64,000 nt of DNA from Verpa conica. Taxonomy: Eukaryota > Ascomycota > Pezizomycetes > Pezizales > Morchellaceae. Positions within the stretch are counted from its first letter, which is position 1. Every line of letters starts with the position of its first letter. The stretch covers positions 496,001 through 560,000 of the forward strand of contig JAUFSD010000006.1 in assembly GCA_033030425.1 (NCBI GenBank), given 5' to 3'. Below the pieces are notes generated by a model. It did no database searches and was not told where the DNA came from. It was given only the letters and a program-made list of their open reading frames with translations. The position numbers and the translations under genes are program-made. This document shows positions 10,533-22,079 of this stretch, in pieces.

Positions 10533-11974
10533 CTAAGCCTTCTTCAACTTCCCTAACCAGTTACTTAGCCTTAATTTGTACTTAGCCGTAACGCCTTGGG
10601 TGGCAGGGGTACCGGCATCAAGATCAGTGACTTGGGTGCTGGGAGTACCAGCTTCGAGATCAGCGGCTGGTGTCTTTCTCCACCGTCTACCAGGAAGTGA
10701 CTCGAGTACCCCGTTAAACTTATTTACATTAGCATTCTTTGTAAATAACAATAAAGAATAGAAAGAATTATGTAATACATCAGTATACTTACAACCCAAC
10801 CATACAAAAAGAATCAAAAGCAGGATAGGAATGCAAATGATAGGATACCACGTCCACGCAGGGCCTTCATCATTGAGTATATTGACATTCATTCCGAACA
10901 AACTCTATTTTTATAGATTAGTAGGCGTGCCTTAGCTACTTTATATATGTATAAGCCGAGAGGAGGGGGGGAAGAGTACCGAGACAAACATTGATGGAAG
11001 AAATATAAACTAAGGAAACATCAGCTCACTCATTTCCGTCAATGGGGCCGGGAGAAGCCTTACAGTGATCCAGCTGAGCCGCTTCATACTGGCTGCGGTT
11101 GAGTTTGATTTTGCAGCCTCGTAGCCTTGGAGTAGGTTCATCTTCTAAACAAGTCTTTAGTCCCTAGTTATAAAATTAAAAAGGATAGCCGATAGAGTAA
11201 ACTCACAGAGTCAATCAATTTTTGTGTTTTATCCTCTAAAGCGACAATGTCTTTCTCAAATAACTTAATCTTCTCAATCTTTCCTGACAACAAATCAAGT
11301 TGTCTATTCCTCTGACTCTCTTCGATGCAGCATATCTCTTGGGAAAAAAAGATGTTTTCCTTATATTTGTCGAATAAATCAGTACAAACCTCTATATGCG
11401 ACTCGAAAGTGACTCTAAACTGGCCCCATGCCTGCGCATCCTCAAAGAGATGCATCAGAAATTCTGTCTTGAAGCTTTTTTCTCGCCCATCCTTGAGGAG
11501 TTTTGTATACTACCGAATTAATCATTAGAAAACGAATGAACGTAGGTAAAGTGAAAGCGTTGATATCGGGAAAGGGTGAATACTCACATCGCTATTAAGA
11601 TGCGTCCGTGCCTCACGAAGGAGTGTTTCCCATTTTTTGTGTAAATCATCAATGAATAGGTTAAATAACTCTAAAGAGTGATCAGGGATCCAGCCATTGT
11701 CTAAAGTACTCCAGTATTGTATGGTCTGTACTTTAACTCCAGAGACGACTTTAGTTTTGACTTTGGCTTCGACTTTGTCTCCAATCATATCATTAGCCTC
11801 GTCTTTAGCCTCGCCCTCGACCTTAGTTATCTTGTCTTCGATTTCTGTTACTAGCATTGTCCATGAAATATGGCCATCCTGAAGCTCAAGCTTAAAATCG
11901 CTCCCTTGTACAGGATGGTCGTTGTCAGTGTTTTGTATCCTAAAGAATTGATACCTGACATTACAGCGAATCAT
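10533..11974 (-). CDS. CorA-like magnesium transporter family protein (5 exons)
   Basis: Exons: 11974–11588, 11509–11207, 11144–11064, 11009–10980 and 10904–10533, joining to about 390 residues with all phases consistent. The end of the coding part shows the CorA core: MKRLSWIT, FIFLPSMFVSS, then LFGMNV with the diagnostic GMN loop, followed by a second membrane helix (WYPIICIPILLLILFVWLG). The preceding part is a charged helical region (EKIKLFEKDIVALEDK), as expected of the CorA funnel. CorA proteins move divalent cations across membranes as pentamers; fungal versions are often fused behind ankyrin repeats. The tail repeats AGTP(S/A)TQ. The start is uncertain: coding-looking sequence (FSWLSYTDDKHYG) lies just upstream at about 12060–12145, and the gene follows the ankyrin gene on the same strand. 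Confidence 0.8.
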
Positions 11975-12051
11975 AACTTTAAGGCTCGCTTGTAAGCTAT
12001 CTCATTAAATTTTAAGAGTCAGATAGGTTACATACTCGGCTTATGGCTTAC

Positions 12052-12497
12052 GTTTGATAATTTTGCCAAGCCATTACTCCACATAAGTAGCAAAAGCCCG
12101 TAATGCTTGTCATCGGTATATGACAGCCAGCTGAAGTCGGCCTTTGCTAGAGCAGTAGGGGTATTTGGAGTCAAAGGTATAGTTTTAGCTAGCTCAGAAC
12201 TTTACGCGAGTATGTTAGCCTCGTTTGAAAGCAATGATTTAGGGTCATACTAGAGGTATCTGGTAGGGTTATTAGGTTCCCATGCTTCGTATTCCTCCTG
12301 ATAGTTTCCTGGATAGCTGTAGGGCTTCAACCTTTACACACTTAGCCTCTTCAGAAAAGAGTGGAGTGATATTTGTACTTAAGCTTCGATTGGGTCATTG
12401 CATTTTTGCCGTTTGCTTTTTCGGAAGTAGACACTGGTCTTTGTACGGTTAGCCTTGGTATCAAAAGGTATAGGGGTAAGAATCGGACTTTTCTTCT
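12052..12497 (-). pseudogene. Degenerate linker between the ankyrin and CorA genes, with four in-frame stops
   Basis: One minus-strand frame reads as protein throughout, with segments TSVYFRKSKRQK, YQEEYEAWEPNNPTRYL, YDPKSLLSNEANILA and FSWLSYTDDKHYGLLLLMWS. Stop codons interrupt it at 12381–12379 (TAA), 12336–12334 (TAA), 12252–12250 (TAG) and 12204–12202 (TAA). Each could derive from CAA or CAG by a C-to-T change. The frame is offset by one base from the ankyrin frame, which ends at 12461, so a frameshift or a lost intron lies near 12490. FSWLSYT… HYGLLLL resembles what precedes the CorA domain in fungal relatives, from memory. The simplest reading is a decayed joint of an ankyrin–CorA fusion. 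Confidence 0.6.
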
Positions 12498-15400
12498 AGT
12501 TCGACTATATCATCCTTACTAACAGAGGCTAAAATCTTACGCCAGCAGTGTGCTTGAGTATCCCGAGGGCTTGCGCCGTACTCCAATAATAGTTTGGCGA
12601 CATCTGTGAAATACATAAGCGCATAGTATAGCGGACTGTGGCCATCAATGTTAACGGCTCGTACATCCGCCCCTTTTTCCAACAATAAACAGACAAGATC
12701 TTTCCGGCGTTGAAATATAGCTAGGTGGAGTGGAGTATCATTGCCCTCATCTTGTGGGTCGATGTTAACTTTTGATTGTAAGCCGTAACTGACTTCTGAT
12801 TGCGAGCTGGTGTTGGTTTCCAGTACCCAGCCAGTATCAACCATCCGTTCTGAGCTAAGAAGAAGCTTTACTAGGCTAAGATGGCCACTATTGCATAATA
12901 AATGTAAAGACGTCCTTCCTAGTTGAGTCGCTTTTGAGATAAACCCAGGATCCTTTTTATATAGAGCTTTAATAATTGGTGTAGATCCTCTGCTACATGC
13001 TTCAAAAATCACTTCTCCATTGATAATAGCGCCTTTATCCAATAGCAATCTCACCATTAACTCATCTCCCTCCTTAACAGCCCCTACTAACGCCGTAATT
13101 CCATTGGTCATTGCTGGCTCCGCATTAACATTGGCTCCCACCCGCAAGAGCAACTCCACTACTGATTCGTGCCCCCTCTCAGCCGCTTCTTGCAATGCGG
13201 TCCTCCCCGAATATTCTGATGGTCGTGCGTTGACATCTGCCTCCTTCTCCAATAATAACTCCACTATCGACTGATATCCTCCTCTGGCTGCAGCTTGTAA
13301 TGCGGTACTCCCGTGCTGTGATGGCGGCGCGTTGACATCAGCCCCCATTTCCAGTAGCAACTTCACTAAAGATTTATGTCCTGTAGATGCTGCAGCTTGT
13401 AATGCAGTTAACCCGTATTTCGCTGGGGCCGGCGCGTTGATATTGGCGTCCAGCTTCAATAGCAAGTGCACTACTGGTTGATGCCCCCCTATAACTGCTG
13501 CTTGAAGTGCAGTATCCCCGTTACTCGATGCTAGCTCATTAACATCGGCCCCTCTATCTAGTAACATCTCCACCACCAGCTGATTTCCCCCTTCTGCTGC
13601 AGATTGCAATGCAGTTCTGCAACAAGCACCCGTTGCTGTTACATTGAGGTCAGCCCCTGCAGCCAGTAGCATCCCCACCACCGACTCGTACCCCCCTCCT
13701 GCTGCAGCTTGTAATGATGTTTTGCCATAGTATGGTGGAGCATTGACGTCAGCACCATTTTCTAGTAGTATCTCTACCAATAATTCATTCCCACTCTCTG
13801 CTGCTATTTGCAGGGCAGTTCCTCTGTAGCATGATGATTCTTGTATAGCGTCAACACCAACCCCACTTCCTAGTAGCATCTTCACCACTGATACATGTCC
13901 CCCTTCCACTGAACCTTGCAATGCAGCTGCTCCTGTTACCCAGTCATGATTAGTGTTAGCTGCTAGTAGCACCTTCACAATCGATTCATATCCTTGTACA
14001 GCAGCTGCTTCTAGCGCTGTAATCCCAGAAGATCTTGATGGTAGTTCGTCAACCTTGGCCCCTACTTTCATAAGTAAATCCACAACTAATTTGTACCCTC
14101 CTTCTGCCGCTGCTTGTAATCCGGTTCGTCCATTGTACTGTGATGGCGGCTCATTGACATTAGCCCCCCCTTCTAGCAGTAATCTCACTATCGAAATATA
14201 TCCCTTTCTAGCAGCTCCGGCTAGCGCCGTGATTCCTTGGAACTCTGATGGTAAGGCGTTGACATCGGCTCCCTTTTTTAGAAGCAATTTTACAACCGGC
14301 TCATGACCTCCTTCAGCTGCTGCTTGTAATGCGGTTCTCCCTTTGTATTGTGATGGCGGCGCGTTGACATTGGCGTCTCTTTCTAATAGTAATTTCACAA
14401 CTAGTTCATGACCCTCTTGAGCTGCTGCTTGCAATGCGGTTCTTCCTGCCAGCCTTATATGTGACGGCGGCGCATTAATATCGGCTCCTCCGTTTAATAG
14501 CAACCTCACCACAGACTCATTTCCACCTTTAGATGCTGCTTGCAATGGGGTTCCTCCTAAATATAACTTCGGCGTATTGACAGCAGCCTTCTTTTCCAAT
14601 AGCAACTTTACTATCGATTCATGTCCCCCTCTAGCTGCTGCGTATAATGCGGTTCTCCTGGAGTGTGATCCCGGAGTGTCGACATCAGCCCCCTTTTCTA
14701 GAAGCAATTTCACCACTGGTTCATGCCCCCCTCTAGCTGCTGCTTGCAATGCGGTACTCCCCGATGTTCCTGATGGCAGAGCGTTGACATCAGCTCCATT
14801 TTCTAGAAGAAATTCCACCACTTGTCTATACCCCCCTTGAGCTGCTGCTTGCAATGCGGTACTTCCCGATGTTTCTGATGGCGGTGCGTTGACATCAGCT
14901 CCATTTTCTAGAAGCAATTCCACCACTATCCTATGCCCCCCTTGAGCTGCTGCTTGTAATGCGGTCCTACCCCCGGGGCCTAATGCCGGAGCGTTGACAT
15001 CAGCTCCACTTTCTAGAAGTATTTCCACTACCATTCTATGTCCCCCTTGAGCTGCTGCTTGCAATGCCGTTCTCCCTGATGTTACTGATGGCAGTGCGTT
15101 TATCCTGGCCTTCTTTTCTAATAGTAGCTCCACTACTAGTTGATGTCCCCCTTCAGCTGCTGCTTGCAATGCGGTTCTCCCCGAACCTTCTGATGGTCGT
15201 GCGTTGACATTCGCCCCCTTTTCCAACAATAGCTCCACTATCGGCTGATATCCCCCTTGAGCTGCTGCTTGTAGTGCAGTTCTCCCCTCTTTCGATGCTG
15301 GTTGTGCGTTGACAGCTGCCCCATTTTCCAATAACAACTCCACTATCAATTGGTATCCTCCTTGAGCTGCTGCTTGTAGTGCGGTTCTCCCAGAATCACG

Positions 15401-16016
15401 TGATGGTGGTGCGTTGACATCTGCCTTATTTTCCAGTAGTAACTCCACTGTCGACTTATGCCCCTTTTCTGCTGCAGCTTGCAATGCCGTTCTCCCGTTC
15501 TTACCGGTTGCTGATGTGTTGATGTTAGCCCCCGCATCCAGTAGCAATACTACTCTTTCCTCTTCTCCTGCACCAGCTGCTTCGACCAGCTCCTTGTTTT
15601 TTTGTGTGTCGCTTTTTTGAGCCTTTTGGGCCACAATAGGCCTATTTCTAGCAAAACAAGGTACTGATGCCCAAATTGAGCTGCGAGGCTTGAGCATAGT
15701 CTTTTGAGCTATCTGCCCCTCTGGGGCTGATATATTGAGCTTATCGGCAGAAACTTGATGGGACGGAGGTTCGACAATTGAGGGCTTGAGTACAGCGGCT
15801 ACTGGCTCTTTTGAAGTCGACATACAGGGCTTATTCGGGGTTACTAGATAGGGTGGGTTTAGAGCTGGGGTTGCTTCTTGGCGCTCAAGTGAGATTGTGT
15901 TTCCGTGGTAGCAAAGGCTTTCTATATTTCCCCAGGAAATGATATTAGACACTGGTTTAAGTTTAAGGGGACCGGAAATTTTCCCACCCAAAAGGAATAT
16001 CTGAACCTCTAGGGCA
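12461..16016 (-). CDS. Ankyrin-repeat protein, copy 2
   Basis: The minus-strand frame is open from about 16090 to a TGA at 12461. A good acceptor (CCCTTCTTGCAG) ends at 16017, so I take the exon to start at 16016. No ATG occurs in frame before 15823 (MSTSKEP), so either that is the start or a short upstream exon supplies it. After about 130 non-repeat residues come roughly 27–29 ankyrin repeats of about 35 residues (GRTALQAAAQGG…LLLENGADVNAPPS), very alike at the DNA level. The last units are more divergent and classical (TPLHLAIFQRRKDLVCLLL, then DGHSPLYYAL). The tail DDIVELEEKSDSYPYTF may be out of frame with the coding-like linker that follows. It has the same architecture and repeat consensus as copy 1, with homologous flanks. 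Confidence 0.85.
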
Positions 16017-16019
16017 CTG

Positions 16020-18960
16020 CAAGAAGGGACTTTGGTAATGTGGGGAAATACCGCAGATCCCCGACAAGTAGATGTGTTAAGCTTGTACTAGACAAGGGGA
16101 GTTAGCCATTGTTCACTTAAAAAGACAAGATCTTTAGTTTACCTAGATAAAAAATGACCCCACCCGCAGTAAAATACGTTATAGCTCCGCTCAATCGGCT
16201 GCTAGAGATGGCTAGGGGGTTGTAGTTCGATAAAGGTGTTTATTCGAGTAACAGGGATTAGGTTCCGAACAGCACTATTTGTATGATGGGGATAGTACTT
16301 TTGGAGATAGGGTTTTGGACTTAGGGGTGGAGAATCTGTTGAAGTTTGTCGAGGGACGACTGATGTTGCTATGGGATATAACTTGTTCTGTGGACTCAGA
16401 TAAGGCTAGCCTCGGTTGTTAAACTCGGGTAGTAATCTCGCCAACTCACATATAAGGGAAAATTAACCCGAACACGCAGCTGAAACGCAAGTAGCCGAAA
16501 CCTACGCAGAAAGCGGGTACTGGCTGTTAAGGTCGGCGAGGCGACTAGACTCCGGCATGAGTATCTGCCTTATTAAAAACCTCGGTCCTAGATACGGCAC
16601 TTCCTTCCCATCTTTTTTTGCTGTAGGAAATTCTAAGGTACTAAGCCTAGAGCTAAGGAACCACCCGTAGAATATTATCTATAAAGTTATTTGTTTCACA
16701 GCATCAAATTATTATTCTAGGTGGTAGGTTACAAATCCCCCGCATGATTTTAAGAGGTTTTTACGTTAGTGTAAATTCTCACCGTCGGTTCGTTACTTTG
16801 AGCACTTGTAAATCTGGTTGTTTACTGTCCTGAGAAATTTTAGGGTGTCCTATGGATAATAAGGCGCCCTAGCTAGTAGTACCTACCCACTAATGATAAA
16901 TCTCCACCACATGAGCGGTGGTAGTATTAATTAGAGCTGAAAAATAATCATTAGGGGTTGGCATGAATTTCTAGTAGCAACCAGATAATCAATTGCTTAG
17001 TATGTGCACTCAGAGTGGAAGCGGTATATGCTCATTGGAGGTACTGACTAGATTTAAATTTGTTTCTACACACCCCTACTAATGGACTCCTATTAGAAGG
17101 GTTTATGTTGGATAAATCAGAAAATACATACTATAGGGTTTAAATTATTTTAAATGAAGTCTACTTACCTAATACTACATTCTTACACACATATTTTCAC
17201 CAGACGAACATACATCTCCCTAGAGACCTCAGTAGTTTAATGTATTGATCACCAGTAGGTGGGGAAGACCCACTAATGCCAATGATAAAGAAATTTACAC
17301 ATTCCCAGCTCTACTAGTAATTAAAAACATATAGACGATTTCTATATCTACTACTAATTCGTATTAGCGCGCTTATCCGTTAGGGGACATCGCTCCGATT
17401 GGTAGCGTACCTCTTAAGACATATATATTATTAATAACACTATATACCCATAAATCGCCCTTTAAGTGATCTACGGCAGAGTACTGCGAACTTAGTCTAC
17501 TCAAAAGATGTCTGCTGTTTGCGGGTATGTTCTGGCCCGTTCAGGGTACGTACCTATCGGGGAAACATGCCCCAATAGGCCAGCCCGGGAGCGAACAGCT
17601 AGGCATCCTCTGGCTTATAGTACCCTCGCGCCTAGGCAAGCTTGAGCGTGACCCTATATCTTGCTAATTTTAGTAGTTATAGGTGTATTATTAACTCGGT
17701 AGATTAGCTATCCGATTGTATAGATAATTATCCTCAGCCAGCCTTGATCTATTTAGATTAAACCTAAACTAGCTAAGTGAAAGCGGAAAAGACGCCAAAA
17801 CACTTTTTAATAGGCAGCCGCGCCCGCTCGCCAATTTACAGAGTCAACACGGTAGTTTACTAATCTTAGCTATATTCATTTTGACCTTCGCCCCTCATGC
17901 CTATTATGTGTTTACCCATGAACTAGCAACCCCCCGTACGACGACGGCATATACTGTTGGTTATGCTTAACCATTAAAGAGAACAGGCCATCAGCCTTAT
18001 ATGGATCAGTAATTGGAACTACACAAGGTATAAATGATGTTATAGTAGTCCCGTACCCGGCCTCAATGGCTGCTTTTGATGTTATAGGCGTTGACAATAT
18101 AATGAACAGAGGGCTGCTGAGAGCAGGAGTGACGGTAGGCTGGTGCCTTGGCACATGTATCCCAGTTGAGTTACACTAACACGAGATATGCCAAGACAAA
18201 TAACCTAAGGCATATCGCTCATAAATACTTATAAGAGTGTATTGTGAACTGACTTCTTGTAGGTTACTTAGAGTAAATCTCTATACTTGCGTCTAGAAAT
18301 AATTCCAAATACTATAGTCAAGTATAGAGTATATAGGTCCATGGTACCCTGAGCGCTACAATGTGATGTTTGTGGGGAGGAGGCGATCCAGGTACACTGC
18401 TACTAGCACAAACCCATTACCTAATAGAGATCCCGTTAATGACAATGATCTGCTTTGGGTCTGAATATCTAATTTCAAGTCTGTTAAATAACTATATATT
18501 CTCGTTCAAAAAACAAAATATTGCTTTACTTTAAGAAACCATTCTAGCAAACTTATTAGACTTATTAAATCCTAGATTACATATAGTAATAGTACATATG
18601 AACGCACATGTAATTATTCACTATTGAGTCGGCTAAAAATGGCCTTTGACGGCACCTCGAGTGTATGACCTGCTAGTTAGTGCTATTAGTCCTTATATGA
18701 TGGCGACTCCCGCAATTAAAGTTACAGCGACCGATATCCGAGAGGCTCTGTGCGTCGTATACCGGAAAAACAATTCTCCGCTTAACCACCAACCACACAG
18801 TCCATCAGATACAAGTTACCCCGCACCAATTTGATGCCAAGTAGCTACTTGAAACTGCTCAAACTCCTTCAGAAGCCCCTCATTATGTACCAATTGCCCT
18901 TTGCAATTGATCCCCCGTAATTCTCACACGCGTTACAGCTTCACGAGATATCTGATACCA
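16020..18960. other. Gene-free interval upstream of ankyrin copy 2 and of the GH36 gene
   Basis: The first 480 bp resemble 3600–4240, upstream of copy 1. The rest is AT-rich with short frames only. A protein-like minus-strand stretch around 17912–18154 (GYGTTITSFIPCVVPITDPY) has no ATG start or family I recognise and could be a gene relic. Confidence 0.45.
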
Positions 18961-18962
18961 CA

Positions 18963-21900
18963 ATGCCGAATCTCTTCTTCACTCCAATTCTTAATCCTCC
19001 TCTTGCTTGCACGAGCACACGAATATCTGGTAGCCCCATCCGGTTCTATGCCTGCATACACATTAAATCACCCGGTACAGAGGCCATCGGCCCCGAGGAA
19101 AAATTCAAAGTGGTGCTTTTGTACTCCACTAATGGCCGTGGAGCCTGGAAACCAGCAGTGTTCCGAGAAGCATCGGAGGCAGATAAAGATGCCGTAAAGC
19201 TGGTCTGTGACGTAGTTAATTAATAACGATATCACTTATACCCACATCTGGCAAGCTGGAGGGTAAAATAAGAAAATATGCACTAACGTCTATGGTATTC
19301 CGCTAGTTTGATATCCAAGGAGAAGCCCCTAAGAATATAACGATCGAGGATGGGGCTATAGCTACCTCAAGGAGAGACCTTTTTATCCTGGATTTGGAAT
19401 ACGATTGCGACAAGGGACCATTACAATTCTTTTTGCATTACAGATTCTCAGATGGACCATGGTAAGCCCACCAATCATCATTTTAAGTTTCTACCCCTGT
19501 TTCTTTTTCCTCATACCACTTTGTTTCTAATAACTCACAGGCTCCGAGGTGGTTCCCGCATAGGTGGTTTCGACGGCCGAATTGTCTTCCAAACAGGATT
19601 GAAAACCACAATATCTTTCCCTGAAATATTCTCTCTCGAGGAAAACACAGAAAACTGGCATACAACTCTAGTGGAAGACGGCAGCAAAGAATTTCCCCTA
19701 ATCTGGGATGTGGTCCACAAAACAACCGAGACTGGTATTCTCGAGATACCATTAGGGAGACCAAAGTATCTCGAGCAATGGATGGCACTCGTTAAGATTG
19801 CCGGTAAGATGCGGAAGAGATATTTCTGGCTTAAATTAAGCTAATACCTATATACAGCACCGTGGATGGGCCCTCTCCATGGGAAAACAAGCTTTGATAT
19901 CTCAAAAGATGCTCTTCTTGTAGTCTTTCAGCGGAAGTGCGACGGGAGACATGTTGTTGTTCTCCCTGTCTCTGGTACCGGATTTGGAAGCGCCTATGCC
20001 ACATCTTGTACGTCCGGGAATGGCTCTATGGTTATTCGTGGTATGGATGACTATGAAGAGCGTGGAAAAGGTAGGATGGTCCAAGTTATTATCGCAGTCG
20101 GGAACGATGCTTTAGGTACGGTCACCGCGGCTACCAATTATCTAAAGAGGTTCTGTATGAGTCCCGGTAGTCACGGACTTGAGGCAGTCCTAGAAAATGG
20201 GGCGGAAAAGCTAGAGTTGGCAGACGAAGAAAGAACATTCTGGGAGGATGGAGTAAGTTATTGTACTTGGAATGGGTTAGGACCGAATTTAAGCGAGTAC
20301 AAAATCATGGAAGCATTGGAGAAACTCGAGAAAGCAGGTGTTAAGAGTAAGACTCTATAAAAAATCACTCATAGACTATGCTAACAGGATTTAGTCGGGA
20401 ACCTAATGGTTGATGATACCTGGCATTCAATCTCACCACGTCTGTATGGCAATAGTGGATCATGGTCCTCTTTCGAAGCCAATGAAAATTTTCCTGGAGG
20501 ACTGAAAGGTCTCGTGGGGAATATCCGAGCAAAGTTTCCATATATTAAACATATAGGGGTCTGGCACGCACTACACGGGTACTGGGATGGAATTACCCCT
20601 AATAGTACTCTTGGAAGATCCTACAAGACTGTCGAAGTTATGTGGAGGGACAACGTGGGTTCTGTCGACAAAATGTTAACAGTGGTCGCTCCAGAAGACG
20701 TAGAGAGGTTTTACGACGACTTCTACAAATTCTTGAAAGACTCTGGGGTGGATTCGGTCAAGACGGATGTACAATGCCGTATTGATGAATTGATAAATGG
20801 AAGTGACAAGGCAAAGCTGGCACGAGTCTATCAGGATGCTTTTAAGAAGAGTAGTATTAAGTACTTTGACCGGAGGGTAATTTACTGCATGGCTCATGTA
20901 CCTCAAATACTTTACCACGCTTTACTCCCGGACGATAGCAAGCCTGTTTTCTTCAGATCATCCGATGGTATGTAAAATCTGTTAAGTCTAACCACCTTCT
21001 ACTAATATCTTATAATCACTAGATTTCTATCCTAATGTTCCTCAAAGTCATTCATGGCACGTGTTCACTAATGCTATGAACATGGTTCTCTTCGGCCAAC
21101 TTAACATTCTTCCGGGTTAGTCTATAAAAGATCCTCATTCTTAATCTTTTTACTAATTCTATCGATGAAGATTGGGATATGTTTCAGTCCTCCCTCCCTA
21201 TATATAACTCACTTCACGCCGCTGCCCGTTGTCTCTCCGGCGGCCCTATATTCCTTACGGATATCCCCGACGAACACGATACCGTTCTTATTAATTCTAT
21301 GGCTTCTCCTTCTCCAGCCGACCGCACCCCCCGTGCATTGAGGCCTTCGAAAATGGCCATGGCTAGTGATATATATGTCGGCTACCACTCAAACAGATTA
21401 CTTCAAGTAAGAAATACATGTAAACACGCATCGCTACTAGGAGTATTCAATGTCTCCAATATCTCACTGATAGAATTCGTGGACCTTAAAACTGGCTTCC
21501 AGGACATCGACGTAGGGAAGGAATACGTGATCCACGCACACACTACAGGACAAATAACTGAGCCAAGGATAATCGTGGGTGGTGATGGAGACACATTGCT
21601 TGTAGCTGAACTAGAGCCAAGCAAATGGGAGATCTTTACTGCCGCGCCGGTAGAAGTTGTACAGGTTGAAGAAAAAATTATTAAAATTGCGACATTAGGG
21701 ATTAAGGAGAACATCACGGGAATAGCAGCAGTAGTGGGAAACAGGGTTTATAAAGGTGTGGATGAAAAGATTGTGGTAGTCCAGGTGGATGTTTGTGCGC
21801 TTGGTGTTTTAGGTATGATACTGGTTTCTATTTGGCCCCTTCCTTTAAGAATATACTGCTAATGTCCCAAAGTGGTCTATATTTCCGACATCGCCCAGGG

Positions 21901-22075
21901 TCGTATCCTAGAACACATCAGTGTTTGCGTTGGCGAGAAGGTCCTCCCAGAGAGGGCTTATAGGTTTTCAGGCTCGACGCTGGAGATTGATTTGCTAGAT
22001 TCTTGGGAGAAGATGGGCATAAGTGAGGGTCATGATGGTAATGGTGTCATCACGGTCTCGATTGAGCTATCTTAG
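18963..22075 (+). CDS. GH36 raffinose synthase / alkaline alpha-galactosidase family protein (8 exons)
   Basis: Exons: 18963–19193, 19307–19461, 19541–19803, 19858–20346, 20395–20967, 21023–21115, 21171–21812 and 21873–22075. They total 2,649 nt (882 residues) with every phase matching, a normal length for this family. Family landmarks are APWMGPLHG, FWEDGVSYCTWNGLG, NLMVDDTW, GVWHALHGYWDG and VKTDVQ, whose Asp (about residue 504) is the expected nucleophile. SSDDFYPN (Asp near 571) is the expected acid/base region, followed by GGPIFLTDIP. Such enzymes act on alpha-galactosides of the raffinose series by hydrolysis or galactosyl transfer; which activity applies cannot be told from sequence. 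No signal peptide is visible, so it is probably intracellular. The first exon start (MPNLFFTPILNPPL) and first intron (GTAAAG…GCTAG) are less certain than the rest. Confidence 0.85.
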
Positions 22076-22079
22076 GAAT

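Noticed and set aside
13020..15620. Several plus-strand frames over ankyrin copy 2
   Set aside because: Antisense shadows of the same repeats, as in copy 1.
17912..18154. Minus-strand frame with protein-like stretch GYGTTITSFIPCVVPITD
   Set aside because: No ATG start, no splice-supported extension and no family recognised; noted as a possible relic only.
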